From Argopecten irradians (taxonomy: Eukaryota; Mollusca; Bivalvia; Pectinida; Pectinidae), in NCBI RefSeq assembly GCF_041381155.1, contig NC_091147.1:35358909-35422908 (forward strand): 64,000 nt of DNA, given 5' to 3'. Of the stretch, positions 47,883 through 60,609 are shown in pieces (the stretch's first letter is position 1; each line of letters opens with the position of its first letter). Below the pieces are notes generated by a model. That model made no database searches. It was not told the origin of the DNA and saw only the letters and a program-made list of their open reading frames with translations. The position numbers were made by a program, and so were the translations under genes.

Positions 47883-50773
47883 CTATATATAGCGATGGAA
47901 CATTGCTGCAATTGACGTCAGTACACACAGTAAAATTGTCATTGTTCCAATGTGGGCGAGACCTGTAAACAAAACAAAGAAATAAAACTTTAACTGAAAT
48001 ACTACTTAATTTCAATCAATATTTCTTGTTACGACATTCTAAACATAATTGAATCATCCATTATCGTTCATATATACTTTTCATGGTACGAAGTGATAAG
48101 AATAGTGTTTTTATCTTTACCCAACTTGTAGACCTTGAAATATCAATACCACAAATTATGTACTGACGTTTTGTACCATCAAGATAATTACCTTCTGCAC
48201 CACTTCCGCACGTCGATAGGAGAGCGGCGCTACATCCGGCATAACCGGCAGTTTCGTCACTTCCGTCATCACAATCGTTGGAACAGTCGCACTGGAATTG
48301 TTTGGCAATGCACTTCATTGATCCGGACTCACAAGTGAACCAACCATTTGGACAGAGCTATAAAACAAAATAACTACATTCATTTAACTTTAATTGTTAT
48401 ATAAAAACATAGATGACGACGCTTACAAAAATTCATTGATAGGTATAAAACACAAAACGAGTTAACTCGCCACGGGTATTATGTAAGTTGAAGCAGAGTA
48501 GATTGGCACGACTGAAAGCGTTTTGTTCATGCATTATTTTTGTTTTGGATGATAAAAGCAAAATTATTTGAAAATTATTTCTTTTTCAGTTAATACAATT
48601 CGGCTCCGATTTCAGTAAAGTAATATTTTAAACCTGTGGAAACTAGGATGAAGATAATATTCCTAAAACTTTAGTAAATATACATTATATCACATGACTG
48701 ACGTTACAAGAATCTCTCTAAGTCAAAGGCTGGACGTATCATATTGCACAATAAAAGGATCATATATACTCTATGTTCCAGCATAGAAAGAAACCACGAA
48801 GAATCATATCTTGTATTAATTTCGGCCACACTATGGACGTGATAATAGACACTTAGAAGACAAAGAATTATCTCCCTTGTGGGAAGGTATCGATTGTGAC
48901 GTCATAATTTTGTGAAACTCACAACGTTTTCGCTGCAAATATGACTATGCTATCTCAAATACATGACGTCACAATCAATACCAACTCTCAAGAAGGGTTA
49001 GATAACTCTGTAATATGCAAATACAGAATAATTTTGTTATAATAAAAGACGATATATATTTTTGAACTATAAAATGACTAGTCTGTACATTGAGATTTTC
49101 TATCATTTTGCCTGTGAATCAGAAATGCTCTTTAGATAGAAGATACGTACCTGTTGGTAGACACCGGCTGCTGCCACAGGACATGATCTGACATTACAGT
49201 CACCCAGTACAGAGGAATCTCCGCTACAAGGGAGGCCACCATTGGCTGGCATTGGGTCGTCACAAACCCTTGATCGAGAACGTTTACCTCCGCCACAGGT
49301 CACTGTACACATACTCCAGGAGTTCCAGGCACCCCACGCTCCATCAACTGTCAAAGGAAAGAAAACATCCGGTTAGTCTGTTATATACTGATATAACCCC
49401 TGGTCATGAAATTTGGGGCATATACACTCACACCTGTCTATAAAGGGGCTTAGGAAAATGGTATCTCTAGCCAAATGGTCTTTATAAACGAGTAAAATTG
49501 GGTTAACATGACCATTTGGGACTCTAAGAAAGCGGTCTTATCTAATCAGCAAGTGGTCTGTATACAGAGGTGGTCATTAAGGTAGGTTTCACTAGAGTTG
49601 AAAATAAGGCCTTTCCCGCTATTAGTTAATTACTGCCGACAACGGCGGGAAATACACAACGTGTCAAAGAAACTAGATTTACTAATTTAATAACTTCGAG
49701 TACTCTACACAATTATCAAACTGTTCTATATTTACAATTTAAACATCAAAAATCATTTCGGAAACGTTATGGGACCTTAAATGAAGTTATTTCATGTTAA
49801 ATTATCCGCAATGTTCTCTACAATTTTTTGTACTTACTGATACAAACTTGGGTGTTACAGTCCTTGGTCTCCGAGTTTACACTGGGGCAGTTGGCTCCGC
49901 CGTATTGTGGCGGTGGGTTGGTACAGGTACGGGTTCGTGTAGAAATACCACCACCGCAGGTCACTGTGCAGGTTCCCCAGCTTGACCATGTCGCCCACTC
50001 ACCGTCAACTGAAATTGAAAGTTTTGTTTTTAAGCTCAAATATTTCGTTTGGGACAGATAGATTTTTAAACACATCTTTACGAAAGTTTACGGAAGGACA
50101 TTTTGCGATTTCGCGGGTTGTTGTTTTGGTAGGTGAAAACCCTTCGCGAGTTATATATATATATGCATACTGAAATTCGTGTATCTAATTGTACCTAGAT
50201 GACGAACTTTAGTTCCATTGACAATATTTTGAGGTCAATATTGCGATGCTGTTTAACGAGCAAACGTAACCGGTTTATACGATACGTACTTATAAGTCCA
50301 GCAATGGAACTCCCTTTATAGCATTTTTAATATATATTGAAATATTGTTTATTGAAAACCTAGTCCATTTAATTCATTATTTTTTATTTCTTGATATGAA
50401 GAAAACGGATAATTTGAAGTTGTCGTTACGTTTATTATAACTGTTCGACTGTATCTAAGTAACAAGAACATCAAACGTCTTACTGTATTGTTGTTTATTT
50501 TCGTGCGTGTAAAATTTCGCGATTTACTATTGACAATTTATAAACCCGCGTGAATATTAGCAATTATACAGTAATTGTGCTGACGATGTGGTCATAACTC
50601 ACTTGGACAATGATGTGTGTTACAGTCTCTGCTACTGGTATCCGCAGATCCACAGGAAGCGCCACCATATTGTGGACGTGGGTTTGTACAAGTACGAGTT
50701 CTGTATTGGACGCCACCTCCACAGGTTACTGAGCAGGTGCCATAGCTTCCCCAGCTTGACCATTCGCCATCAA
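47883..50773 (-). CDS. Gene B: 3' half of a diverged TSP1/LDLa paralogue (5' end missing)
   Basis: Exons in transcript order: 50603-50773, 49838-50008, 49151-49347, 48192-48357, 47883-47962. They encode three TSP1 repeats (VDGEWSSWGSYGTCSVTCGG; VDGEWATWSSWGTCTVTCGG; VDGAWGAWNSWSMCTVTCGG), an LDL-receptor A module with CDCSNDCDDGSDE, and a hydrophobic tail GLAHIGTMTILLCVLTSIAA and onward. The last TSP1 exon (197 nt, ending AAAGVYQQ) and the tail exon (80 nt) have exactly the lengths found in gene A although the tail sequence differs, so these are old paralogues. No stop or splice defect is seen in these exons. Upstream come a tandem repeat and then a transposon, and no IgGFc-type, signal-peptide or earlier TSP1 exon appears. 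It is either truncated or cut by an assembly error. Confidence 0.85.
48860..49021. mobile_element. Hairpin MITE, CRE-palindrome family (copy 3)
   Basis: The left arm reads AATTATCTCCCTTGTGGGAA and GGTATCGATTGTGACGTCAT; the right returns ATGACGTCACAATCAATACC, AAGGGTTAGATAACTCT and GTAATATGCAAA. The best-kept copy of its family, inside a gene B intron. Confidence 0.8.
49425..49605. repeat. Dispersed repeat in gene B intron
   Basis: Contains CACACCTGTCTATAAAGGGG, GGTCTTTATAAACGAG and GAGGTGGTCATTAAGGTAGG. The right part is the reverse complement of the 41805 fragment. Likely an old DNA-transposon relic. Confidence 0.4.
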
Positions 50774-51310
50774 CTACAAGAAACATATCAACAGTTACCC
50801 CAGCTAGACCATTCGCCATCAACTACAAGAAACATATTAACAATTTTGATTTGGGCTTATCCTAATAAAATGAACCATGAACTCAATACTCATCATCAGC
50901 TACAAGAAACATATTTACAGTTTTGATTTGGGCTTATCCTTATACAATGAACTATGAACTCAACACTCATCGCTAACTACAAGAAACATATTTACAATTT
51001 TGAATTGGGCTTATCTTAATAAAAATGAACCATGAATTCAACACTCATCATCAGCTACAAGAAACATATCAACATTTTTGAATTTGCCTTCTCCTAATTA
51101 CGCAGCAACTTTACTACTCACAATAAACCACAAGAAACATCTCATTTTTTTAAATTGGGCTTATCCTATTAAAAAGAATCCTAACTTGACCACTCATCAT
51201 CAAATACAAGAAATATATTAACAGTTTTGATTTGTGCTCATCCTAATGTAATAACCCTGCTTGACCACTCAGCATTAAATACAAGGACAATACTGACAGT
51301 TTGAAATGTA
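50768..51310. repeat. ~77-bp tandem repeat built from the gene B acceptor region
   Basis: About seven degenerate units follow one another. A typical unit reads CATCAACTACAAGAAACATA, TTAACAATTTTGATTTGGGC, TTATCCTAATAAAATGAACC and so on. The first unit starts inside the TSP1 exon: the CATCAA and CTACAAG at 50768-50777 are the exon start and splice acceptor on the minus strand. Each later unit carries a decayed copy of that acceptor, and some also carry GACCACTCA in place of the exon's GACCATTCG. Confidence 0.8.
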
Positions 51311-51593
51311 AATACTTATATGTGACAGCATATATGAACTGTAAAATGCATATTTCCATTCATATCATTTATTTCAAACAGTTACGGATTTAGAATTTTG
51401 AAATAATTAAAGGATTTAGGCCACGATTTTTGTTTGTTGTAAAAATACAAACAAAACATATTACAAAGTTATGTAAAAAGCAAATTGGCTCTTCTCCGAC
51501 ATTCCTATACGCGCTTTCAGCTATTTCAAAGCAGTCAGGGATGCCGCGAGGCTTGGCCTAATATTTAATGAGCTGAGCGGTCACGTGACAATA

Positions 51594-51609
51594 TGACGTC
51601 ACAAGTGCA
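51594..51609 (+). promoter_or_regulatory. Left CRE-containing block upstream of the ballast-domain gene
   Basis: TGACGTCACAAGTGCA begins 175 bp inside the left end and about 95 bp before the gene's ATG. TGACGTCA is the CREB/ATF palindrome (established). The same 16 bases recur in inverse at 60610-60625. A promoter element or a subterminal transposase site are both possible. Confidence 0.6.
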
Positions 51610-51703
51610 AACTCTCACAACACGGCCCGCCTACTTCTACTGTGTACAAGTTCCGTAGCGTTTGACAGCTTACTTCAGTATCTCCCAACAGCTTTTTTAC
51701 AAC

Positions 51704-53405
51704 ATGGAAACCGATGACAACGAAATTCCCGATGTCAACAACGTTTTCAAGATCGAACCATACCAGTTTGAACCACTGAGAGCGGAGAAAAGCTGCGATG
51801 ATAGACAGAATTCGGATTCAGAGGACTCTGACATTGACGACGAGGAAGCCATCCAAGTAGAACAGCGACTTCACAACACTGCATGGTTAGTTTACGACAT
51901 TGGTTGAGAAATAAAGAATTTTCTTGTGAGAGATTCTTCTGGAATATATTCAGGATAATCGAACTTGATAAAATCGTTTGAAAATATCACAATTGTTATA
52001 CATTTTTTCAATCGGCCGATGTTGTCAAATTACATAGATCTGGTCGGACGATCTTGTCAAAACACACATTTTCAATGATGTTAATTTTTGTTTTTCATCG
52101 AACGATCTTGTCGACTCAAGACGCACATTATCCTTTGATCTATCATCTGGTTTATTCGTTTATTTATTTTAAATCTAACAAAGTTCCGTGGTCTTCGAAT
52201 GTAAGACAGCTAATTATTTGTTATGCTTTCACGATATGTAAAGCTTAGGTGTACACTACACTTCAGAGATCACGCCGGTGTCAACAGAGACGTTCCCTTT
52301 GGTTTATCACCATCCGTCAATAGTGACGATTTTAGGTGAGGTTATATCACATATGATATATACAAGTGTCTGGTGTCAATTAACCTACCTGACAGGGTAA
52401 CAGGTGCTTATTGTCAAACCATTGTTCCCTTTTTATGTATTGTTTCTAATAATGACCTATAGATTTCACATATATGGTATATATATATATATATACAGTA
52501 TGTATTCACATTTTGTGTGGCTGTGAATTGGCCAAAAAAATGTACGTTTGTTTAGGGTCCTCCGACCCTACCTAGATGTTACCTCCCCTATCCTAAACTA
52601 TTTATTGACAAAAATAAAATTTAAAAAATCAAAAGTTTTCCTCAAGTTTCCGTTCTTTTAATTAGTTTTGCCATGATAAATCTGCATATATGCAGGTTAC
52701 ATATATCTGCAAAAAGCTTTATTGAACATAATGATCGAGTATGTGTACCAAATGTCATTGATCCATTTGTGAAGTGGATGTCAGAAAAGTGTAATAAAAT
52801 ATTTAAAAAAAATCACCTACCAGTATATGTACTTTCCTTCTCTATTTTTTTGACTTCATGTGACCTTAAACATTTTTTTCTTGGCCAAATCACTTGTTCT
52901 GGATACTTGTTCTGGATACCAATTTTACCTGAGGGTGAGTGCTTATGTGTATGGCAGGCCCTTGTAGTACTACATGTAGGCCCTCATTATAGTTACTGAA
53001 AACTGTATCACATCAACCAACCCCCTCTTGACTCGTATTTGTTAAAATCAATATAAATTGACATTATCAGATAATAAAACTAAGACAGCATCTGTATTTC
53101 TGCACTGATTTCGTTTTTATTTTCAACAAGATAACTGGCATTTCAACAAGTTTTATTATTTAACACTAAACAGATATCACATCAGTCACTCTCTTCTTCC
53201 TATATAGATTCTAATGTTGTAAGAAAATAAGTGAAAAAATGTCATAAATAAATATAGAAATTGAATGATCAAATCTAACCTGGCATAAATTTGTCCTTAT
53301 TGAAAATCAACATACATAAATACATTACATTCATACATTACACACATACATACACACACAAAAACATACATACATACCATACATTACATTCACACCATAC
53401 ATACA

Positions 53406-53436
<31 letters not shown>

Positions 53437-53479
53437 CCATACATTACATACATACCATACATTACATACATACCATACA

Positions 53480-53510
<31 letters not shown>

Positions 53511-55010
53511 CATACATACATCACCACAAGTTATGAGTCTTTAGTGTTTAAAATAAAGATATAGTTTTGATCATCGTGGAAAAAAAGTAAAACGCATGAC
53601 TGTACCAAGCAAACCCGTCATTGCCTTATACCATAACAGAAACCAAGTTACCATTTCTGCCATGTTGTCACATACATCACAGCCGGCTTAGGTTATGGGA
53701 ACCATAGATTGTCATACTTTTTTATCCAAACTTTACCAGGATATATGAGATTGATAAAATTTAAAAAGAAATATGAATCTTGCTTTACATGTAAAAATAA
53801 ACAATTGTCAAATTTCTTCCATCAACCTGTCTCTTGTAAAATGAATATGCTCTTGCAAGATACCCTATTTATTCTTTTTAGGTGTGAATGTGGCAATTGT
53901 TCATCCATGACAACAATGGAGGAGTGTGTTTGCTGTGCTGAGATAGATTTAGTACACTACAAAACAGAAACAGCAGATCAGGAGATCCACTGCATCATTG
54001 AGCATGAATCCTTCATTGCAAACTGCCTGAACAGACATGTCTTGCACGTCTGCATGTATGAGTATCTAGAAAATGTGGGTCCATTTGATGACAATGACCC
54101 CATTCATGAGCAAGTAGTTTCAAATATTTTAGGATTCTGATGCAAACTGCAATTGTTTTGTTGAAAAATAAAAGGCTTAATCAAAACCTGTTAATTCATC
54201 AACTTCACCAATCTGATTAAAACACAGATCCTTATAACCATACGGTTCAACAGAGGATCTGACACTATCCCATAAGGGGTCACGTTCAGATGACCTTTAT
54301 ACCACGTGTGTTTCAGAGCAAATGCAGTTTCTACACCTTACAACATCAATTGAAAACGTCTTTTCTCCCCAGTATACATATACAATTAGCTTTGTTGTGC
54401 ACTTCGGGCGAGATGACTACATACACGAAAATAATTTGGACAGTGTTTTTTAAACTATTTCGTCCCCAGTCAAGATTCTGGCAGTGCCAACTTGATCGGC
54501 CATTTCAAAAGGTCATCTTGACGTGACCCCTAAAGGTATGTTCTCAGATCCTCTTATCCAACGTAGTGATAATAAGGATCTGTATTTTAATCAGATTGCA
54601 ACTTCACTAACCTTCAGGGTAGTCTAATAATGAAACCATATAAAAAAAAATACACAGCTGCTACATTTAACACATTTTGTTAACAAAATAAGAAAACCTT
54701 GTTTTATATAAACCTTATCTCATGATCAGCCTATTCATACCATTATACCAGATAATCATAGAATTATCAGTATATGGTCCTTGTCCATACTGTTGTATAT
54801 AGTATCTGTGACAAAAGCAACCACAGTTTTAGTATAAACTTATTACATTACAGGATATACCGTCATATTGCCTACAGGAGATTTGTACGCTGGATATGGC
54901 ATCGTTTAGGACGCCACAATAGGAAGATTTTGCCTTCTTGTGTGGTACAGAAAATCAGAGAGACATTTCCATCAGAACAGTACTGTGGATTTCGATATCC
55001 TCGTGTGTAG
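51704..55010 (+). CDS. Ballast (P2X7 C-terminal-like) zinc-binding protein carried by the transposon
   Basis: Exon 1 is 51704-51885 (METDDNEIPDVNNVFKIEPY and an acidic stretch); exon 2 starts at 53882 and runs to about 54113; exon 3 is 54854-55010. The joined reading has WCECGNCSSM, a CVCC pair, CIIEHESFIANCLNRHVL, then YRHIAYRRFVRWIWHRLG, ILPSCVVQKIRETFP and YCGFRYP. These match the cytoplasmic tail of mammalian P2X7 in order (WCQCGSC, LSRHVL, LRHCAYR, ILPSCCRWRIRKEFP, YSGF, from memory), the Cys-rich zinc-binding ballast domain. There is no membrane segment and no ATP-receptor part. The exon 2/3 junction is unclear: the only canonical donor leaves the wrong phase by one base. A 390-bp MITE sits in that intron. 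Role in transposition unknown. Confidence 0.78.
53309..53523. repeat. (CATA)n microsatellite
   Basis: CATACATTACATACATAC-type tetranucleotide repeats in the first big intron of the ballast-domain gene. The open frame through it is low-complexity and not a gene. Confidence 0.9.
54209..54598. mobile_element. 390-bp MITE with 9-bp target duplication, inserted in the transposon
   Basis: The ends are inverted repeats starting CAATCTGATTAAAA. The arms continue ACAGATCCTTAT, GAGGATCTGA and AGGGGTCACGT, about 100 bp each. CAACTTCAC lies directly before (54200-54208) and directly after (54599-54607). A 9-bp duplication fits Mutator-like elements; 8 bp plus one chance base would fit hAT. It is non-coding and younger than its Kolobok host. 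Confidence 0.88.
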
Positions 55011-55033
55011 TTTCTGCAAACTATTTGGAACGG

Positions 55034-58000
55034 TTAGTTAGTGCATGATGGTGAAACAGATGTGTTAAGAAAACGAGATCGGTGGTGTTGAATTAGTTCC
55101 TCCTTCTCAAATCGCTCGAACGTTGAGGCCAGGGTGGGAGGGTTGTACATATTCAGAAGTCTGATGTTGCTGCCTGCAGTTTTATATGTTGGACATTCTG
55201 TAGTTCTTCTGTCCACGACAGCTTGTTGAATATGTGAAACATAACCTGAGAAATAAATTATTTGATAATTAAATTTGTTTGACTGTAGAAGGTCACTCCC
55301 ATATACATGTATACAGTTGTTGAGTTTTATATGATAAACATTTTATGTTCGGTTAACATAGTGAATTAGAACATATTTGTATTTATGTCTGTCTATACCC
55401 TACAGCAGATGAAAAAAAATTATGCATTTTAATTTTTTAAAACTTTTTTGTGTTTTAGTTTTGGGTACTGGTTGTCTTAGCAACCACTTGATCCACATTC
55501 CTAAATTTGTAAATTGAATTTTGAGATAAATAAAGATATCTCGCACACCTGGATAAAATACAATTATAATTACCAAATGTTGGTGGAGGTTTGCACGGTT
55601 TCACTACTGCAACTGTTCCCTTTTTCGCTTTTGGATAGCAAGTAGCAAACTGCAACTGGCCATCCTTTGTAGTTGCCTGGGGTCTGTTGCTGTTTTCATT
55701 GTAGTGAAGAGCAGCTACACTGTTTCTGAAAAGTATATATAATAATGTAAAAACATTTTTCAAATTAATATCAGCTTATATGTTAAGTAGATCGGGTACT
55801 GACACTTTTAATTTTCTTTCCCATATCACTCAAGATACAGTTCAATGAGATATAGGTGTGTATAATTATAATTGATGGTTAAGATTAGTGGTAAAAAATG
55901 TACAAGTATAATTGAGAACTTTGGCTCCTTGAAGGTAATGATTCCACTTAAAATTAAGCGATATAATACTATTAAATTTTAAGTACATGTGCCAAAATAC
56001 CAACTCGATCACCAAGTAATTTGACCCTATATGAAGGTGGGTCCCATAAAAATACTACATACCTTGCATTCATGGCTGCATACTGGAAATGTGTGCTCTT
56101 GGGTGCAAAATGGTTCACTATAGAATGAAACACTTCTAAGACGTAGGTTTGATGGACTGGTGACAGCTTTGGTATGTCCTTCATCAGAAATTTGCTGGTG
56201 ACCACTTCATTCAAGAGTTTGAATGGAACTGATCCTGTAGCAAAAAAAAAAATTCTTAAATTTTGCCGACCAGAAACATAAATTAATTAAACAATTCTAT
56301 TGATTTGTATTTCATGGACAACACTATTACATGAACAAAATATTGCAAGTACAAAATGAGAAGTGAAGCAGCTTTGTTGGTCATAGTTTAGGACAGATAA
56401 ACTGAAAAGTTACCAGGTGTTTGTCTTTCAATTAAGATAGCATTGAAAATAAACCAATGATTACAATTAATAATGACTGAAAATGGCTGCCTTTTATTTG
56501 CTTGGAAGCACAGGGATATGAATAATCTTGTGGTATGATAAACTTATCCAGAAATAATTAAAAGGAAACTCATGTCCCTGTGTTTGGAAAATTAGATACG
56601 TTTTGAAAAATTACCTTCTTTGAGCCATGCTCGGTCCTCGGTTAGTTCCCCATGTTCACATGCTGGATACCTCTGTGAATGTCCAACATGCTTGTTTCTG
56701 ATGTGGTTCATCAAGGATAACCATTTGGCGGACACCAACTCACCATCGCCATCACAGGAAGCTGACACCCAGTGCATGTGGTTTACAATGGCTTTGATCC
56801 AAGGCCGGATTTCCTGTCCACGTTTTTTCTTAGCCATAGCTTCCAGCTTCTTTGATATACCTATGATATACACCTTCATTATAAGAACTTTTGACATAAC
56901 ATCAACTCAATTTCTTCAAAAAAAACCCAACATGTTTGTTAACCAAAAAAAAAAAATGAAATTTTAAATTTTAAAGAGAAAATAGAAATTCACAACACAT
57001 TTCAATTATGTACACATAAACTATAAAATCATCAACACACCATACACTCTATATGCCATTAATATACAATGTATGGATCTTATATTGAGAATAATGTCAT
57101 ACAATTACATGGATATAATATGTATGCATATTTATGAATGATACATTCACTGACAAGTATATATAGAGTAGACTATGTAGTTTACAAAAACATTTACCTT
57201 TTGCCACATGCCACACATCAAAGTAGTGTCTTATGTCGCTGTGCTCTTCCCTCATGAATTTCTTTACCATGCTGTGACGATCAGTCACCAGTGCCTTCAC
57301 AGTGACATGCCTGTCAAGACATGCCAGACCTCTCTTGAGACCCTCTAACTCCATATGGGTAGAACTTGCAACTTCATTACACTGCAATTAAGACAAAGCA
57401 AGAAAACAAATTAATAAACATGTATGTAAAGTACCTTTGTATCATAATTGATCAGCTTCAGTCATTAAATTAATTACTACAAATATAAAGATTTACATGA
57501 AGTATCAGTATTCTTGTAAACATTTTTATAAACTTTATTTCTTTTCCATATTACTAAAAAAATATCAATTACTCTTGTTGACCGAGTTTACAACTACAGT
57601 CATCTCATGATATATAATTATTATACAATGTGTGATGAATGGGGAATCAGACAAACAAGTGCATACACTGTCACATATGTATTACCACTATGCAACCACC
57701 ATATATTATATGACTTATACTAATGAAATAGGTGAAAATGTAGCGGCCAGACTGGAGTTCGAACTTGGGACCTTTCATAGCTATGTGGTTGCCAATTACC
57801 CAGCCAAACCAGTCCAGTGTTGCTACATGCATACATACATGTGATTCAAACTACCAAACCTCTGTGATCTTGAAACTATAAGTCACAATTAACACAGATG
57901 CCAGAAGCTGTGTAATGTCACAATGTTATTTCTTATTTGATAATTGACTGAATTGCCCATAATTATAACCAAACAAGTTCAGATTTTAATTTAGTATATG

Positions 58001-60520
58001 CACAATGAAATCTGTCCAATCTGACACCATGGGGGAGCAACACTTTTGGTCGGATAAGACAGGATGTTGGAAAAATCAGGTGTCAGATTAGACAAGTTTC
58101 ATTGTATATATACACAGCTTACCTGCACTAGATTAGTGGTGAGAATCTTGTTGGCCTCCAGATCCATGAGGGTGTAAGTCCCGTATTTTGCAGAGTACCC
58201 CGGAGAGTCACATCTGGCATCACCTCCAAGAACTACCTCCTGTCCTTGTATCTGTTCCAACAGATGAGCCTGAGAGGCAATCCAAGTGGTTTGAATAGAT
58301 GGCACAACATATAAACTAATCAAACGACTGCAAGTTCTGGTGCTGAACATCTGCAAGTTCATGTTGTGGAAAAGCTGAAGTACCTTTGACCCACTGCTGC
58401 CACTGGTCATAATTGCAGATGCAGTCAATAAATTGCACCAGGGTAAAGTCTTGTGGCAAGGCTGGCTCTTCCATGTAAAGGAGTGTCCATTTACACACAC
58501 AGACCTGGTCACAATCATTGTACCTCTGGTGAATTGGATGAGAGGTGTGCAATCACCTGAACAATATCTACAAACAGACAAAAGTTCTGTGAGAGCTGTC
58601 TCACTGACCAGGAACTGCTTCTCCTCCACAGGAGACACATCATTCTCTAAGCGGTAATTCATAATGTTTACTTCTCCCTCCCCATCATCATCATCGCTAC
58701 ATTCTAAGTCATCTGATGTTGGATGAAGTCCTCATCGTCACTGTCCATACATACATCACTGTCAATCTCGTCTTCTTCCTCACTTTCATAAGACACAGTA
58801 CTAGTCTGGTCAGGAATCTCAATATGAGCAGCTGGTGTTACTCTGATCTTGGTTATTTTGGGATCAGTTTGAGTTCCAAATGACCGACACATTGGTGATG
58901 TTGCGGCGTCCGTTTGATGAGACCGAGTTCTCTGAGGGGGCAGTAGCTTTACCTGAACCTTCTTGTTACACATAATGGGTGGCATGGTTTGACAGCAAGT
59001 ATCCTGTGTTGTGTTTGGCAGCTGAATAACCTGTGTTTCATCCATTTCCTCCTCATCATGGTTGGTCACTGTACGTGTGATATCCATCAGTGCATTATTA
59101 CAAATTACACTCGAAACGATCTGAAACATAAAAAAAAAATATTTAAATTAAAATTACCTATCAGATTGTATCCTATATATAAATTGAGTCAATTGATGTA
59201 TAACTTTTGGGTATGAATCGAAGGATCAATTAGAAAAGTACCACAGGCAATAAGAATTGAATGACTAGATTTGTTATACCTCAAAAACTTGTATGGTTTT
59301 GTGAGGTTCCCATGACATCATGCATATGCTGTACATACCGAGTGTCATACAAATCCTCACATGTACTTTATTATAATTTGAAGGCCATATATATTTAATT
59401 CAATTCAACCGCATAACACTTTTATATAAATTAATGTACATTTATGTAACTGTAGATCTAGGGGTGACACAGATCAAAGTAGAAATTTCCATATATATAC
59501 ATGTATACAGTAGGCCAAGTGAAAATCCATGAAATCAATTCTAAATCGATTGAAAAATATATTCAGATTATGTTCTTAGCCCAGATCTACTAGTGGTTGA
59601 TTATTTTCAACATACAAGTACATATGGTCAACTGTATGCCATATAATTACTTTACTGTAGAATTCAATATAAAAGGACATACAGTCAGTAGTGTAAATGA
59701 CACCCCCCCCCCCCCCCGGATTATAAAAAATGTATTCACAGACACACTCATACATGTATGTATACATATACTCTAGGCGTAAATCTATTGTATATTTTAC
59801 ACCACAGGCGTCTGGTTTGATAAAAAATATAATAACCAACCCCTACTATGTTCATATAGTAGGGGTAGGATATGTTATTTTCCAAAACCAGATGCAGACG
59901 CCTGTGTTTTACACATATGTAATCAAATAGCCGACCTGTTTAGACTTTATTTTCCCTGCTCTATGCCTACATTACTGTATAGTACATATATATACCCGAC
60001 GAATAGCAATGTTTTAATTTAGGTACAGTACATATAAAAAAATACATAGCACGGCGTCATAACATCGAATTAATGATTACATTCTGGCATGAATTAGTCT
60101 AGACACGGATATATGTAGATATGTATATAGGTCACTACAAAATTCCTCGATGCCTACCTCGGCTCTGGCACGCTTCTCAAACGCCCCTCGTACACGGGGT
60201 CGGGCAGGAAGACTGATGCTGCTAACTTCATTTTGCAGTTTCAGGGGAACATCGGGCACTGCATCTTTCTTCAAAATCTTCCGAGAGTACGGCGACGACA
60301 TACCCAAAACTACCATAGCTGCTGGATCTCGTGCAAAACGTGATGCAGAGAAATGTTCCTCACACAATCTATGATGGGCGGAAGGTTTAAATACACGCCG
60401 TGTATAGTTGATCCAAATCTGCCGGTATGGCTTCTCCTTTGGAAAACTGAAGAAACTTATCTTTTTTCCCCCTTTCTTGTTGTTGTGATTGTAGCAACCA
60501 AACGCTGCACACGCTACCAT
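55034..60520 (-). CDS. THAP-domain DDE-type transposase (Kolobok-like)
   Basis: Exons in transcript order: 60158-60520, 58123-59120, 57198-57381, 56615-56860, 56063-56234, 55574-55725, 55034-55245; about 775 aa. Exon 1 is a THAP zinc finger: CAAFGCYN with CEEHF as its C2-CH ligands, plus FFSFPKE and WINYTRR. An acidic linker follows (SYESEEEDEIDSD). The core has GDARCDSPGYSAKYGTYTLM around residue 420, ALVTDRHSMVKKFM and HYFDVWHVAK, whose Asp residues are likely catalytic acids (inference). All other junctions are GT-AG and in phase, but exon 2 is one base short of a whole number of codons: the frame changes between FIQ and the stretch DDLECSDDD near 58,700-58,735. This is a single-base break or a sequence error. 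Its stop lies 23 bp from that of the convergent ballast gene. Confidence 0.88.
57739..57826 (-). mobile_element. Possible tRNA-derived SINE fragment in transposase intron
   Basis: On the minus strand it reads GGCTGGGTAATTGGCAACCA then CCCAAGTTCGAACTCC, where GTTCGAACTCC resembles a Pol III B box. No second copy in the window supports it. Confidence 0.3.
58003..58104. mobile_element. ~100-bp hairpin MITE in transposase intron
   Basis: CAATGAAATCTGTCCAATCT and GACACC at the left are mirrored by GGTGTCAGATTAGACAAGTT then TCATTG at the right, around CATGGGGGAGCAACAC. Confidence 0.7.
59803..59906. mobile_element. ~100-bp hairpin repeat near the transposase exon 1-2 intron middle
   Basis: CACAGGCGTCTG and its exact inverse CAGACGCCTGTG form the ends, and CCCCTACTATG/CATATAGTAGGGG form an inner stem. 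A run of about 15 C residues lies about 90 bp to the left. Confidence 0.65.
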
Positions 60521-60609
60521 GGCGATAATGTTTCCGATGATGTTGGATTGTTGTCAAAAATATGCAAATAATAATGGTGGGAGTGTCTATGTAAATATGG
60601 CGGCGTCTA

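Noticed and set aside
50592-50926. Plus-strand open frame over the gene B TSP1 exon
   Set aside because: Antisense to a clear TSP1 exon and partly made of the 77-bp tandem repeat.
56620-56967. Plus-strand 115-residue frame
   Set aside because: Antisense to a transposase exon that joins its neighbours in phase.
59576-59839. Minus-strand frame with a Gly run
   Set aside because: The Gly run is the poly-C tract; it lies within a transposase intron.
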